Source: Flavobacteriales bacterium
Lineage (GTDB): Bacteria > Bacteroidota > Bacteroidia > Flavobacteriales > UA16
Length of the DNA stretch: 6,216 nt
Direction: 5' to 3'
Assembly (NCBI GenBank): GCA_018700255.1
Contig: JABISU010000127.1
Coordinates: 1 to 6,216, forward strand
Shown here piece by piece: positions 1-6,216 of this stretch (within the stretch, counting starts at the first letter, position 1; every line of letters begins with the position of its first letter). Under the pieces are notes generated by a model. The model did no database searches and was not told where the DNA came from. It saw only the letters and a list, made by a program, of their open reading frames with translations. The position numbers and the translations under genes were made by a program.

Positions 1-22
1 ATTTAAGCACGACCTTTGCGAA

Positions 23-742
23 ATGGAAACGAGGATAAATAAATTTCTAAGCGAAGTTGGTTTTTGTTCGAGAAGGGCTGCAGATAGACTACTTGAGCAG
101 GGTAAGATTACGATTAACGGGAAGGTTCCAGAGCTCGGTACGAAGGTGAAATCGGGTGATGAGGTGATGGTTGACGGTAAGCTAGTGGGAGATGGTGTGC
201 GCGATAAATTAGTCTACTTGGCATTTCATAAGCCTGTTGGAATTGTCTGTACCACAGACCAAAGTAGAGAGGAAAATAACATCATAGATTTTATCGGCTA
301 TCCCACCAGAATTTTTCCTATAGGTAGGTTGGACAAGCCTAGTGAGGGTTTAATTTTTTTAACGAACGACGGGGATATCGTAAATAAAATTCTCAGAGCA
401 AAGAATCACCATGAGAAGGAATATATCGTAACTGTAGATAGGATTATTATCGGCAGTTTCATTCGTGATATGGGGAATGGAGTTCCCATTTTAGACACGG
501 TGACGAATCCTTGCTTTGTCGAACAAACAGGAGACCGCGAATTCCGAATCATCCTCACCCAAGGGCTTAATAGGCAGATCCGTAGAATGTGCGAATATTT
601 CGGATATAGAGTTGGGCGACTCAAGCGAGTTCGAATCATGAATATGTACCTAGACATGCCTGTAGGTACCTGGCGCGATTTTAAAAAACCCGAGCTTGAA
701 GAAATGTATCGCATGATAGGCGATTCATCGAAGACTTTTTAA
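23..742 (+). CDS. rluF: 23S rRNA pseudouridine synthase, RluF type
   Basis: A 239-residue pseudouridine synthase of the RsuA/RluB/E/F family. RluF is known to convert U2604 (E. coli numbering) of 23S rRNA to pseudouridine in the cytoplasm. Seen: an N-terminal S4 RNA-binding domain (about residues 3-50, with GFCSRRAADRLLEQGKITING), then the catalytic domain. The latter carries the motif GRLDKPSEGLIFLTNDG (101-117) with the expected catalytic Asp104, followed by NKILRAKNHHEKEYIVTVD and the C-terminal TQGLNRQIRRMCEYFGY block (179-195). The KxxHHEKEY and GLNRQIRRMCEYFGY forms fit RluF better than RluB or RluE. The protein is shorter than the E. coli enzyme (about 290 residues), lacking its C-terminal extension, which is common in Bacteroidota. 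The ATG at 23 is right for the S4 domain. No Shine-Dalgarno is seen; only 22 bp lie upstream, so the promoter cannot be judged. Probably co-transcribed with the next gene. Target specificity is inferred from family resemblance. Confidence 0.93.
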   Translation: METRINKFLSEVGFCSRRAADRLLEQGKITINGKVPELGTKVKSGDEVMVDGKLVGDGVRDKLVYLAFHKPVGIVCTTDQSREENNIIDFIGYPTRIFPIGRLDKPSEGLIFLTNDGDIVNKILRAKNHHEKEYIVTVDRIIIGSFIRDMGNGVPILDTVTNPCFVEQTGDREFRIILTQGLNRQIRRMCEYFGYRVGRLKRVRIMNMYLDMPVGTWRDFKKPELEEMYRMIGDSSKTF

Positions 743-753
743 TAAAATCGGAT

Positions 754-1143
754 TTGATTCAGGACATAAGCCACGAGGTTAACGCGGAAACAATTCTGGA
801 ATACGTTTCGCAACTCCCAGGGGTGACTCAGGGTTTTCCGTTCGATAATAAAACGTTGGTCTTTAAGGTTGGAAATAAAGCGAAGGAAAAAATATTTGCT
901 CTGCTCAACATTGAAGATTTTAAAAGCGTAAATCTTAAATGTAATCCTGAACGTTCAGTGCAGTTACGGAGTGAATTTGAGGGTGTAATTCCAGGATGGC
1001 ATATGAATAAAAAGCATTGGAATACGGTGTCACCAGTTCCGATTTCAGATGTTCCACCAAAGTTATTTTGGGAACTCCTGCACCATAGCTATTCCACAGT
1101 TCGCAACTCGTTGCCGGTAAAAGTAAGAAACGACCTTACTTAA
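754..1143 (+). CDS. MmcQ/YjbR family protein (CyaY-like fold)
   Basis: A 129-residue protein of the MmcQ/YjbR family, small single-domain proteins with a CyaY-like alpha/beta fold. Many are annotated as DNA-binding, but the cellular role is not established. Seen: the N-terminal helix and signature LPGVTQGFPFDNKTLVFKV (21-39), the segment LKCNPERSVQLR (61-72), the conserved GWHMNKKHWNTV (81-92), and the C-terminal HSYSTVRNSLP (111-121). These are the family hallmarks in the usual order and length. No ATG lies before the conserved core; the first in-frame ATG encodes Met84. The TTG at 754 is therefore the most likely start, 11 bp after the rluF-like stop and just upstream of the first helix. 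The preceding bases are A-rich without a Shine-Dalgarno, as usual in this phylum. It is probably translated from the rluF transcript. It converges with the propeller gene, with 24 bp between the stops. Family call is firm; function is unknown. Confidence 0.88.
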   Translation: MIQDISHEVNAETILEYVSQLPGVTQGFPFDNKTLVFKVGNKAKEKIFALLNIEDFKSVNLKCNPERSVQLRSEFEGVIPGWHMNKKHWNTVSPVPISDVPPKLFWELLHHSYSTVRNSLPVKVRNDLT

Positions 1144-1167
1144 GTCAGTTGTGAAATCACACGAAAT

Positions 1168-3645
1168 TTAACAGGGTTGACCGAATACTGCAAGTACAGC
1201 CAACACGTCTGATATAGTTACCGAATCATCGCCATCAATATCGGTTGAACAATCTGAAAGGCATCCGTACTGGCTAAGAATTAGCAAAATATCGCTCGTG
1301 TCAATGATGTTATTTGGCACCACATCTTCTAAACAATAAAAAACAGGATCAGGAGGTGTCCCCACTAAAATTGAATCCAACGGGAAGCTTTGTATGCTCC
1401 TAGAAAAAGTTCCAGCCACCAATCTTCTCTCCACGGTGTCTACGACTAAATCGTAAACAGGTATCCAGGGCATGTTGCCCAATCTCTCCCAGTTGACTCC
1501 TGCATTTACAGTTGCATATACTCCTGCGTCTGTAGCTGTAGCCCAAACCAATTCGCTCAACGCTACGATAGAATTCATGGGATGTTGAGGCAAATCCCCA
1601 GAAATACTTTCCCAAGCACCTCCCAGCTCTGCTTTTAAAATATGAGGTGTATATGCGTAATCACGATAACCACTCACTGTGCAGAAAATAGAGTCAGGAT
1701 TAAACGGGTCGAAATAAAGATCTGTAACGTAACGTTCTGGCAAACCCTCTGTCATTAAATTCCACGAGAGTCCTCCATCGGTCGTGTAATGAACTCTTCC
1801 GTCGGAAGTTCCAGCGGCTAAGACGTTTTCGTCAAAGGGAGATCCTGAAATAGCTGAAATGACTCTATATCCAAGTCCTGGACTTATATTTTGAGTGAGG
1901 TCTTCGCTCATGAGACTCCAAGTGCCCAATGGAGTTCCTGTCATTTTCCACATTCTTTGAGTTCCTGTCCAAATGTGATCAGGATTTGCAGGGTGTAAAA
2001 TAATCGGTGTATCCCAGCCTTTTCTATCATCGTATTCTAGGGCTTCCATGTCTATCCAGCTGGGGCTAGGTGTCGTTGATGGATCCTCGGAAAAAGCAAA
2101 ATTTCCGTATTGAACTGTAGCTATCCTGTAGTTGGGATTCGTAGGATGGAAAACAGGGGTAAAGCCATCTCCGCCTCGATCTCGTGACCAACTATCCACT
2201 TCTAAATATGAGCCACTTGTTGTCCCGTTATCCTGAGCTCCTCCTGTATATACGCCTTGATTATGCGGGTTCCATTCAACCCTGTAGAATTGAGAGTTGT
2301 TGATGTTCTCTATGTCGGTCCAAGTCTCTCCGTGATCATCGGTCCTGTATGCTCCCCCATCGGTAGCTAAAATAGCTGAATTTGGCCCTACCCATTGCAA
2401 ATCATGTTTATCAGCATGAACAGAATACTCCCACCATACAGGAGTTAGTAGATCCCAAGTCACACCCCCATCAAGAGAATTCCACGCGTCCACCCCTAAC
2501 AAAGTAATGTCCTCAGAGTTCCATGGGTTTACTCTAATTTTAGAGAAATACCAACCAAAACCTCCCAATGCATTCGCCAGAGGTGAAGTATCGCTGATAA
2601 TAGGAGACCAATTCATTCCTCCATCTGTGCTCTTGTAAATATTGTCGATTTGCATGTTTAACCCCACAACCAATGCAAAGAAAACGCCATTGTGCTCAGA
2701 AAGTCCTATTCGGCATCTGTTCTCATTGCCCCATGGATTGTTTACAGATGCCCATGTGATTCCTGAGTCATCAGACCTGTATAATTTTGATTCGGGTCCT
2801 ACAACTAGTGATCGTGTAGAGTTTCTCAGTCTATTCCACCCTGCAGCGATCATAATTCCAGTTGAAGAGTCATACGCGAGGTCATTCACGCCAGCTGAAT
2901 CAGAGGGCAGTAGAACATGATCCCACGTGGTTCCAGAGTTTGAGCTTCGGTATAAACCTCTGTCTGGGCCTTTTACGGCAGGGTTACCCATAGTTGCGGC
3001 CATAATTACTTCTGGTGTGTCTTCAAGAATGAGTATTTTACTGACTATTCTAGCGCTGTCTAGGCCCAAATGAGTCCAGTTGGCTCCTCCGTCAACTGAT
3101 CGGTGCACCCCATCTCCCAATCTTGGGTGGGAGGAAATTTGTGGGTCACCTGAGCCTATGTAGACGGTTCCTTCTTGAGTGGGATGAAACGCGATTGTCC
3201 CCATTGCCATCCAGGCGAAATCGTCTGTAAGCGGCGACCAGTTCACACCTCCATCATTTGTTCCGAATAGACCTCCTGCAGCACTTCCCGCAAGTATATG
3301 GTTTGAGTCGAAAGGATCTTGGGCAATTGCGTTTAATCTCCCACCGATGTTTCCAGGACCCTCCATCCTCCATGAACCACCAATTTCTCTCGAGAAATCA
3401 TTCACCTCTTGTGCTTCAAAATATTGTCGTACATTTTTTAAAGCTGCATCAGCTTCAGATGCATTCCAATCTTCATCGGGGTATGACCACTTAAAAGCGG
3501 CAGCTCTTTGCGGTTCGAATTTGCGGAAAGCATCTTTTTCTATTTCGTTAGATTTAGTAGATACGATGAATAATGAGATTCCCGCAATTAAGCAGAAACA
3601 AGAAGTTATTAATAATAGCAGATAAAAGTAGCTTGTTTTGTTCAT
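1168..3645 (-). CDS. Exported BNR/sortilin-like beta-propeller protein with C-terminal dockerin-like repeats
   Basis: An 825-residue protein, read from the ATG at 3645; a TTG three codons upstream (3654) is a weaker alternative. Residues 6-29 are strongly hydrophobic, so it is exported or membrane-anchored. The body (about 90-755) is built of BNR/VPS10-sortilin-like propeller blades. Nine Asp-box motifs (S/T-x-D/N-x-G-x-x-W) are visible, ending at Trp136, 190, 241, 298, 346, 397, 442, 628 and 719. The opening GPGNIGGRLNAIAQDP is typical of large Bacteroidota 'glycosyl hydrolase/BNR' proteins. I see no FRIP motif or other sialidase active-site signature, so catalysis should not be assumed; a binding or adhesive role is equally possible. 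The C-terminus (769-825) has two dockerin-type EF-hand-like loops, one degenerate (774-785) and one canonical DxDGDxxxxxxD (802-813), with Cys771, 795, 799 and 825. There is no T9SS sorting domain. It is divergent from the LTD gene and convergent with the yjbR-like gene, and probably monocistronic. Structural call is strong; function is unknown. Confidence 0.88.
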   Translation of the reverse strand: MNKTSYFYLLLLITSCFCLIAGISLFIVSTKSNEIEKDAFRKFEPQRAAAFKWSYPDEDWNASEADAALKNVRQYFEAQEVNDFSREIGGSWRMEGPGNIGGRLNAIAQDPFDSNHILAGSAAGGLFGTNDGGVNWSPLTDDFAWMAMGTIAFHPTQEGTVYIGSGDPQISSHPRLGDGVHRSVDGGANWTHLGLDSARIVSKILILEDTPEVIMAATMGNPAVKGPDRGLYRSSNSGTTWDHVLLPSDSAGVNDLAYDSSTGIMIAAGWNRLRNSTRSLVVGPESKLYRSDDSGITWASVNNPWGNENRCRIGLSEHNGVFFALVVGLNMQIDNIYKSTDGGMNWSPIISDTSPLANALGGFGWYFSKIRVNPWNSEDITLLGVDAWNSLDGGVTWDLLTPVWWEYSVHADKHDLQWVGPNSAILATDGGAYRTDDHGETWTDIENINNSQFYRVEWNPHNQGVYTGGAQDNGTTSGSYLEVDSWSRDRGGDGFTPVFHPTNPNYRIATVQYGNFAFSEDPSTTPSPSWIDMEALEYDDRKGWDTPIILHPANPDHIWTGTQRMWKMTGTPLGTWSLMSEDLTQNISPGLGYRVISAISGSPFDENVLAAGTSDGRVHYTTDGGLSWNLMTEGLPERYVTDLYFDPFNPDSIFCTVSGYRDYAYTPHILKAELGGAWESISGDLPQHPMNSIVALSELVWATATDAGVYATVNAGVNWERLGNMPWIPVYDLVVDTVERRLVAGTFSRSIQSFPLDSILVGTPPDPVFYCLEDVVPNNIIDTSDILLILSQYGCLSDCSTDIDGDDSVTISDVLAVLAVFGQPC

Positions 3646-3671
3646 TGAATGCAAGATACGCAGTAAGTTTG
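3638..3671 (+). promoter_or_regulatory. Candidate Bacteroidota-type promoter for the LTD gene
   Basis: TAAGTTTG at 3664-3671 matches the Bacteroidota -7 consensus TAnnTTTG at every fixed position. A TTG at 3638-3640 lies 23 bp upstream and another at 3645-3647 lies 16 bp upstream; the known -33 to -7 spacing is roughly 17-23. The predicted transcript start is near 3677, giving a leader of about 20 nt before the ATG at 3697. The upstream part lies inside the first codons of the divergent propeller gene. This is motif matching only. Confidence 0.4.
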
Positions 3672-3683
3672 GCTAACTAAATT

Positions 3684-3712
3684 AAAAACTAATTTTATGC
3701 GCATTTCTACAA
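3684..3712 (-). promoter_or_regulatory. Candidate promoter for the propeller gene
   Basis: Read on the minus strand, TTG at 3712-3710 is followed after 18 bp by TAGTTTTT at 3691-3684. That is one mismatch (final G to T) from the Bacteroidota -7 consensus TAnnTTTG. The predicted start near 3678 would give a leader of about 33 nt before the ATG at 3645. The -33 part lies inside the first codons of the LTD gene. A 6-bp AT-only inverted repeat (3679-3684 with 3690-3695) overlaps the -7 region. The evidence is weak because the region is AT-rich and chance matches are likely. Confidence 0.25.
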
Positions 3713-4638
3713 TATTTTTTCTCATAGCAGGATTGTCTTTTTCTGCAAGTGCTTCAGCTCAGCTAATTTGTGATGACCTTATCATCTCTGAATACCTTGA
3801 AGGTACAGGGAATAACAAGGGTCTTGAATTTTTCAATCCCACTTCAGAAGCGATTGATTTAAACGCATATGAATTACAACGTTGGAGCAATGGAGAAGGG
3901 ACAGTTACTGATGCTACACAGCTTTTCGGGACTTTACCTTCTCTTACTACTTGGGTTCTGGTAAATGGTCAGACGGAAGACGTTGATTTGGGAGGTGGCG
4001 CAATTTCTCCGATGTGTGATCCGGTGATGCAAGGCATGGCTGATCAACTAGACAATCCTTATCCGGCTCCAACGTACATGAATGGAAATGATGCTCTTGT
4101 TCTCGTAAAGAACGGTACAACTGTAGTTGATATTTTCGGAAAGCCAGGAGAGGATCCCGGTACAGCTTGGACGAACGATGCTGAGAATGGTTTTATAGAT
4201 GTAGGTGATGGAGCTACCTGGCTTACTTCTAACCACACATTACGACGCAAGTATGATGTAGTGCATGGAATAAATGTTCCACCTGTGGTTTTTGATACTT
4301 TTTTAGAATGGGACACTCTTCCAGTTAATACTTGGGATGGCTTAGGGTCTCACAGCTGCGCTTGTGGTACTTCTGGAATAAACAATATGGTGCAGACTCC
4401 ATCATTAGAGATTTTCCCTAATCCTTCAGTAAATGGTCAGTTCAATATCGAAAGCAGTCAATCTGTAAAGCAAATTCAAGTGTACAGTCCTGAGGGTCGT
4501 CTAGTTGAGGTGATTGCACCGACTTCAGATATTCGCACTTGGTCTATCTCTACTTCAGATTGGAATGCAGGTGTTTATTTCGTGAACGTTCAGTACTTGA
4601 ACGGTTCGATTTTCGCACACCGCATCGTCATCCGTTAA
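3697..4638 (+). CDS. Secreted lamin-tail-domain protein with T9SS type A sorting domain
   Basis: A 313-residue protein with three parts. A Sec signal peptide (1-21) has predicted cleavage ASA|Q after Ala21. A lamin-tail (LTD) domain spans about 27-222: it opens LIISEYLEGTGNNKGLEFFNP, continues NGNDALVLVKNGTTVVDIFG (129-148), and ends with TLRRKYDVV (181-189) and LEWDTLPVNTWDGLGSH (203-219). A type A T9SS C-terminal domain (about 237-313) starts LEIFPNPSVNGQFNI and contains WNAGVYFVNV. The T9SS tail implies passage through the type IX machinery and release or attachment at the outer surface. This LTD subtype is known as an accessory module of extracellular nucleases and other secreted enzymes; here no catalytic domain follows, so it looks like a stand-alone binding protein. 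Residues 212-224 include a CAC pair (Cys221, Cys223). The receptor gene starts 35 bp downstream without a visible terminator, suggesting co-transcription. Substrate and function are unknown. Confidence 0.92.
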   Translation: MRISTIFFLIAGLSFSASASAQLICDDLIISEYLEGTGNNKGLEFFNPTSEAIDLNAYELQRWSNGEGTVTDATQLFGTLPSLTTWVLVNGQTEDVDLGGGAISPMCDPVMQGMADQLDNPYPAPTYMNGNDALVLVKNGTTVVDIFGKPGEDPGTAWTNDAENGFIDVGDGATWLTSNHTLRRKYDVVHGINVPPVVFDTFLEWDTLPVNTWDGLGSHSCACGTSGINNMVQTPSLEIFPNPSVNGQFNIESSQSVKQIQVYSPEGRLVEVIAPTSDIRTWSISTSDWNAGVYFVNVQYLNGSIFAHRIVIR

Positions 4639-4655
4639 TTTGTTATCCGCTAATT
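4627..4655 (+). repeat. 15-bp-period tandem duplication across the LTD stop codon
   Basis: GTCATCCGTTAATT (4627-4640) is followed by GTTATCCGCTAATT (4642-4655), 12 of 14 identical with a 15-bp period. The second copy is in the same frame as the first. After the real stop (TAA at 4636-4638) the frame reads Phe-Val-Ile-Arg-stop, echoing the protein's final Val-Ile-Arg-stop. Both mismatches are third-position and synonymous. It makes up about half of the gap before the receptor gene. Confidence 0.6.
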
Positions 4656-4673
4656 ATTTAGCATTCAATTTCC

Positions 4674-6216
4674 ATGATTCGTATTAATTGTTTTTCCCTG
4701 GCCACTTTCTTGGGGCTCTTTTTAGGCTCTATGCTCACTGCATCAGCCCAAACAGGTCTTGTACGTGGTTCTATCTCTGACGCTATAACTGGCGAAGCTT
4801 TAATTCAGGCAGCTGTCATATATGGTGCAGGTGAATCATCTATAGGTGTTCTAACTGATTTCGACGGTTTGTTCTCTATTGAACTTACTCCTGGTAAATA
4901 CAGCCTTCGAGTTTCCTACGTAGGGTATGATCCTATGGCAAAAGAGGTGAATGTCGTTGCGAATTCTACCATCGAAGTTCATTTTAAGATGGAGACTGTA
5001 CTTCTTCAAGAAGCAAGGGTAGTAGCAGATATCGCTATAGAACGTGAAACCCCTGTTGCGTTTTCAAATATAAAACCACTTCAGATTCAAGAGGAATTAG
5101 GTTCTCAACCTTTGCCCATGCTACTCAATTCAACTCCGGGAGTATATGCTACGCAGGCAGGGTCAGATGACAATGGGCCGAGTATCAGCATAAGAGGGTT
5201 TAAACAGAGAAACGTGAGTGTACTCGTAGATGGTATTCCTGTTAATGATATGGAGAGTGGTGGAGTATATTGGAACAACTGGTTTGGCCTAGACCTTGTA
5301 ACTCAAACGATGCAAGTTCAAAGAGGACTGGGTGCTTCTAAACTCGCTCTTCCAGCCATTGGTGGAACTGTAAATATTGTTACTGTAGGGATTGAAAATA
5401 AGAAGAAAACGAGTGTTAAGCAAGAACTTGGTAGTTATGGACTGTCTCGTACTACGCTTGGCCACACCACAGGTCGTTTAGATGGTGGATGGGGCTTCAC
5501 CTTTGCTGGAAGTTATAAGCATGGAGGAGGATATGTGGCGCAGACTTATACTGATTCTTGGTTCTACTATGGTAAGGCACAAAAAGCACTCGGATCGCAT
5601 ATATTTTCTTTAAGTGTTACTGGTGCTCCTTCGAAGAATTCAGCACGTGGGTATCAGCAACGAATAGCAACGCATAGTAAAGATTATGCACGAAGTCTTT
5701 TCACAGGGACGGATGCGGAATACACACAAATGACAGAATACAGTCAAGCTTATGATGAGATTTTTAACGATGGAACACTATCTCTTGCTGAAGAGCAGGC
5801 AGCTTATTCTGAGCTTAATTCTCAGTACGGATATGACGTAGATGGTGGGGCTGCTGAGTTTGAAAATGAAATGACATCAACGAACTATATTGATACGACA
5901 GGCCTTAAGGAGATGGGGCTCAACTACAATGTTCATTGGGGCGAGCTTAATGGATCTAGCTTATATGAGCGTCAGAATAAATATCATAAACCGCTCATGT
6001 CTATTCGCCACAGCTGGAGGACAACTGACAAGCTTTATATCACGACTACAGCCTATGCTTCTTATGGTCATGGTGGTGGAACAAGATTAGAGAATTCGCT
6101 TGGGTCGGGTGATTATTCAGAAGATGGTCAGGTAGACTTTCAAAAATTTTGGAATACCAATACTGTGGGTGGATTATTCGGTCCTCCGATCGACCCCACT
6201 TACTCAGAAACGCTTC
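4674..6216 (+). CDS. TonB-dependent outer-membrane receptor, 3' end beyond window
   Basis: The reading frame from the ATG at 4674 is open to the last base (514 full codons), so the gene is truncated only by the window edge. Seen: a signal peptide (1-25, ASA|Q); a CarboxypepD_reg-like beta-sandwich (about 29-106, with GEALIQAAVI, LTDFDGLFSI and YSLRVSYVGYD); a possible TonB-box region around 110-118; then a plug domain (about 123-237). The plug includes LLNSTPGVYATQ, the ISIRGF motif (171-176), VLVDGIPVNDME (183-194) and GLGASKLALPAIGGTVNIVT (218-237). The beta-barrel starts near 245. Such receptors use TonB/ExbBD energy to import siderophores, metals, oligosaccharides, peptides or other large solutes. 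No SusD-like partner is visible within the window, so a SusC polysaccharide system cannot be claimed. It starts 35 bp after the LTD gene with no terminator between, likely the same operon. The substrate cannot be deduced. The barrel C-terminus and any downstream partners are unseen. Confidence 0.93.
   Translation, partial: MIRINCFSLATFLGLFLGSMLTASAQTGLVRGSISDAITGEALIQAAVIYGAGESSIGVLTDFDGLFSIELTPGKYSLRVSYVGYDPMAKEVNVVANSTIEVHFKMETVLLQEARVVADIAIERETPVAFSNIKPLQIQEELGSQPLPMLLNSTPGVYATQAGSDDNGPSISIRGFKQRNVSVLVDGIPVNDMESGGVYWNNWFGLDLVTQTMQVQRGLGASKLALPAIGGTVNIVTVGIENKKKTSVKQELGSYGLSRTTLGHTTGRLDGGWGFTFAGSYKHGGGYVAQTYTDSWFYYGKAQKALGSHIFSLSVTGAPSKNSARGYQQRIATHSKDYARSLFTGTDAEYTQMTEYSQAYDEIFNDGTLSLAEEQAAYSELNSQYGYDVDGGAAEFENEMTSTNYIDTTGLKEMGLNYNVHWGELNGSSLYERQNKYHKPLMSIRHSWRTTDKLYITTTAYASYGHGGGTRLENSLGSGDYSEDGQVDFQKFWNTNTVGGLFGPPIDPTYSETL

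Noticed and set aside
11..18. GACCTTTG as a -7 promoter box for rluF
   Set aside because: It matches TAnnTTTG except at the first base, but the predicted transcript start would fall at or within the start codon (23-25). The -33 region is outside the window, so it cannot be supported.
354..360. Run of seven T in rluF as a phase-variation or frameshift site
   Set aside because: The tract is short, encodes the conserved Ile-Phe-Leu after the catalytic motif, and the frame is intact. A housekeeping enzyme is an unlikely phase-variable target.
406..714. 102-codon open frame on the minus strand within the rluF-like gene
   Set aside because: It is antisense to a well-conserved enzyme, resembles no known family, and fits a shadow of coding sequence.
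1150..1161. Inverted repeat TGTGA-AA-TCACA between the convergent stop codons, as terminator or CRP-like site
   Set aside because: As an RNA hairpin it gives only about four base pairs with a four-base loop and no U-tract on either strand. The spacer is 2 bp rather than the 6 bp of a CRP/FNR-type site, and it lies between gene ends, not at a promoter.
1168..3645. Calling the propeller protein a sialidase
   Set aside because: Asp boxes alone occur in many non-enzymatic propellers. I see no FRIP motif or arginine triad context that would support sialidase activity.
4059..4316. 85-codon open frame on the minus strand within the LTD gene
   Set aside because: It overlaps the LTD coding frame completely, has no recognisable domain, and shows no sign of its own initiation region.
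4635..4642. TTAATTTG as a separate promoter for the TonB-dependent receptor gene
   Set aside because: The key A at position 2 is replaced by T, and no TTG lies 17-23 bp upstream. Co-transcription with the LTD gene explains the layout better.
5890..6090. 66-codon open frame on the plus strand near the right edge
   Set aside because: It lies in another frame inside the receptor's continuous reading frame, whose barrel sequence is clearly the real product.

Overview
The window looks like a chromosomal segment of a free-living, probably marine, member of the Bacteroidota, most likely order Flavobacteriales. This rests on four things: a type IX secretion (T9SS) type A sorting domain on one secreted protein, a TonB-dependent receptor with an N-terminal carboxypeptidase-regulatory-like domain, the absence of clear Shine-Dalgarno sequences, and a promoter-like TAnnTTTG element of the Bacteroidota type. 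The genus is not identifiable from this stretch.

Left part (1-1143, plus strand): two housekeeping-type genes 11 bp apart. They encode an RluF-type 23S rRNA pseudouridine synthase and a small MmcQ/YjbR-family protein that must use a non-ATG start (TTG). They probably form one transcript.

Middle (1168-3645, minus strand): a large exported or membrane-anchored beta-propeller protein with nine Asp-box (BNR) motifs and a C-terminal dockerin-like calcium-binding repeat pair. It converges on the yjbR-like gene with only 24 bp between the stop codons.

Right part (3697-6216, plus strand): a secreted lamin-tail-domain (LTD) protein with signal peptide and T9SS sorting tail. It is followed after 35 bp by the 5' two-thirds or so of a TonB-dependent outer-membrane receptor that runs off the window. 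Signal peptide, LTD, T9SS tail and an adjacent receptor suggest a cell-surface capture-and-uptake pair of unknown substrate. The divergent genes at 3645 and 3697 share a 51-bp gap whose promoter-like elements appear to face each other.

I see no rRNA, tRNA, CRISPR array, insertion sequence or phage gene. I also see no convincing evidence of a wholly new system. The most interesting points are the LTD/receptor pair, the dockerin-like tail on a propeller protein that lacks a T9SS tail, the overlapping face-to-face promoter arrangement, and an in-frame duplicated stop segment at the end of the LTD gene.
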